The position numbers and the translations under genes are program-made. 5,759 nucleotides of DNA, taken from NCBI GenBank assembly GCA_027066595.1, contig JAMONG010000267.1:1-5759 (forward strand), in the 5' to 3' direction. The stretch comes from Sulfurovum sp. (GTDB lineage Bacteria; Campylobacterota; Campylobacteria; Campylobacterales; Sulfurovaceae). Below the pieces are notes generated by a model, which did not search any database, had not been told where the DNA came from, and saw nothing but the letters and a program-made list of their open reading frames with translations. Position 1 is the stretch's first letter; the number at the start of each line of letters is the position of its first letter. This document shows, one piece after another, positions 4,697-5,759 of the stretch.

Positions 4697-5759
4697 ATGA
4701 CAAAATCTATGCAAGATAACCAACAAGAAAAATATGCATTAGGTATAGATATCGGTTCTACTACTGTCAAATATGTTGTATGTAACAAAGACTTTGATAT
4801 TGTAGCCAAAGCCTACACTGCACATGACACAAAACAAGCACCAACACTTTTACGCCTCCTTGAAGAACTTTCACGCACACATTCTGATATTTACAATAAC
4901 CTTGACAAGGTCTATATTACAGGTTCTGGTGCATCACGTATTGCTCCAACTATTAATGCACGTTTTGTACAAGAGGTCAATGCGGTAGTACTTGCAGTAG
5001 AACATAAACATCCTGATGTAAGAGCAGTCATAGAACTCGGTGGACAAGATGCTAAAATCATCCACTTTAAACAAAGCGAAGATGGTAAAAAATCTGTACT
5101 TACTTCTATGAATGACAAGTGTGCATCTGGAACTGGTGCTACCATAGAAAAGTGTAGTATGAAAGTAGGTATGGAAGCAGAAGATGTACAAAAGCTGAAA
5201 TTTCAAACCGATAAACTGCATCATGTCGCAGCCAAATGTGGTGTTTTTGCTGAGACTGACATCGTAAATCTCGTAAAAACCTCTGTCCCCTCAGATGAGA
5301 TTATGAACTCTCTTGCAGATGCCATTGTCATGCAAAACCTCACCGTACTCACACGAGGCAATACCCTGATGCCAAATGTCCTTCTACTTGGAGGGCCTAA
5401 CACCTACTTACCTTTTTTACAAGAGTGCTGGCGTATGCGTATCGCTGAAATTTGGGATGAACGTGGCGTAGCGTATGACAAGTCCAAGATAGACGAACTT
5501 GTCAATGTACCTGACAATGCCCAATACTATGCTGCTTTAGGAGCAGTCATCTTTGGTGAGGGTGAAGCAAATAATGACAAACCCTTTAGTGGTACCATAC
5601 AACTCAAAACCATGGTAGACACAGGTGGAAAAACAGAAAATGACAACAATGACAGCCCACTTGTCAACTCTCCTGAAGAACTAGAAGCTTTTAAAAATGA
5701 CTATGCCATTAAACCTTTTGTCCCTCCTAAACTTACAGAAAAAACCACTTGTTTTTTAG
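4697..5759 (+). CDS. BadF/BadG/BcrA/BcrD (HgdC-type) ATPase, 2-hydroxyacyl-CoA dehydratase activase family, N-terminal part (runs off right edge)
   Basis: The first 354 residues are open to the window edge. The first ASKHA-fold ATPase domain spans about residues 13-288. It has the phosphate-1 loop GIDIGSTTVK (16-25), the phosphate-2 loop ELGGQDAK (113-120) and the adenosine motif LLGGPNTYL (230-238). Cysteines C142 (NDKCASGTGA) and C181 (AKCGVFAETD) align with the two that hold the dimer-bridging [4Fe-4S] cluster of HgdC. In characterised relatives, ATP hydrolysis drives electron transfer at very low potential into a dehydratase or benzoyl-CoA reductase. Classic activases end near 260-290 residues. 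This one continues through an Asn/Asp-rich linker (about 289-325) into PFVPPKLTEKTTCFL, which looks like the lead-in to a second ATPase domain, so it is probably the long multidomain form. That extension and the substrate are inference. The gene sits one base after lgt, has a strong ribosome site, and has no membrane segment or signal peptide. Confidence 0.9.
   Translation, partial: MTKSMQDNQQEKYALGIDIGSTTVKYVVCNKDFDIVAKAYTAHDTKQAPTLLRLLEELSRTHSDIYNNLDKVYITGSGASRIAPTINARFVQEVNAVVLAVEHKHPDVRAVIELGGQDAKIIHFKQSEDGKKSVLTSMNDKCASGTGATIEKCSMKVGMEAEDVQKLKFQTDKLHHVAAKCGVFAETDIVNLVKTSVPSDEIMNSLADAIVMQNLTVLTRGNTLMPNVLLLGGPNTYLPFLQECWRMRIAEIWDERGVAYDKSKIDELVNVPDNAQYYAALGAVIFGEGEANNDKPFSGTIQLKTMVDTGGKTENDNNDSPLVNSPEELEAFKNDYAIKPFVPPKLTEKTTCFL

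Noticed and set aside
4934..5224. Minus-strand frames under the activase gene (also 4912-5145 and 5221-5403)
   Set aside because: They are antisense to the BadF/HgdC-type gene, whose ATPase and cysteine motifs run through the same stretch.

Overview
The window looks like ordinary chromosomal sequence from a member of the Campylobacterota (Epsilonproteobacteria), most like the Sulfurovum/Sulfurimonas group. The reasons are AT-rich but unbiased protein-coding DNA, very tight gene packing, promoters with a clear -10 but no recognisable -35, a short TrpA, and protein sequences that read like those of that group. This assignment is from memory of the families, not from a search. There is no tRNA, rRNA, CRISPR array, insertion sequence or phage gene.

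Layout. Positions 1-1114 lie on the minus strand and hold panB (ketopantoate hydroxymethyltransferase, pantothenate/CoA synthesis), followed downstream by the first 100 codons of ruvB (Holliday junction helicase motor), which runs off the left edge. The panB stop and ruvB start share one base (TAATG). An 86-bp AT-rich spacer (1115-1200) separates panB from the divergent plus-strand genes and probably carries two overlapping, back-to-back -10 elements. On the plus strand, trpA (tryptophan synthase alpha chain, TTG start) is followed after one base by a 591-residue SLC13-type membrane transporter with two RCK_C-like regulatory domains in its middle. A 179-bp intergenic region (3719-3897) is unusually rich in dyad symmetries and contains the likely promoter of the next operon. 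That operon begins with lgt (prolipoprotein diacylglyceryl transferase) and continues after one base into a large BadF/HgdC-type ATPase (2-hydroxyacyl-CoA dehydratase activase family). Its first 354 residues are present before the window ends.

How the genes relate. The neighbours have unrelated jobs: vitamin synthesis, recombination, amino-acid synthesis, ion transport, lipoprotein maturation and a redox ATPase. This is typical of streamlined epsilonproteobacterial genomes, where co-transcription does not imply a shared pathway. I see no convincing new system. The least understood item is the right-hand activase-like protein, probably a long multidomain form whose substrate is unknown. The most interesting non-coding signal is the dyad-symmetric sequence sitting over the lgt -10 box. 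The remaining plus- and minus-strand open frames are shadows of these six genes.
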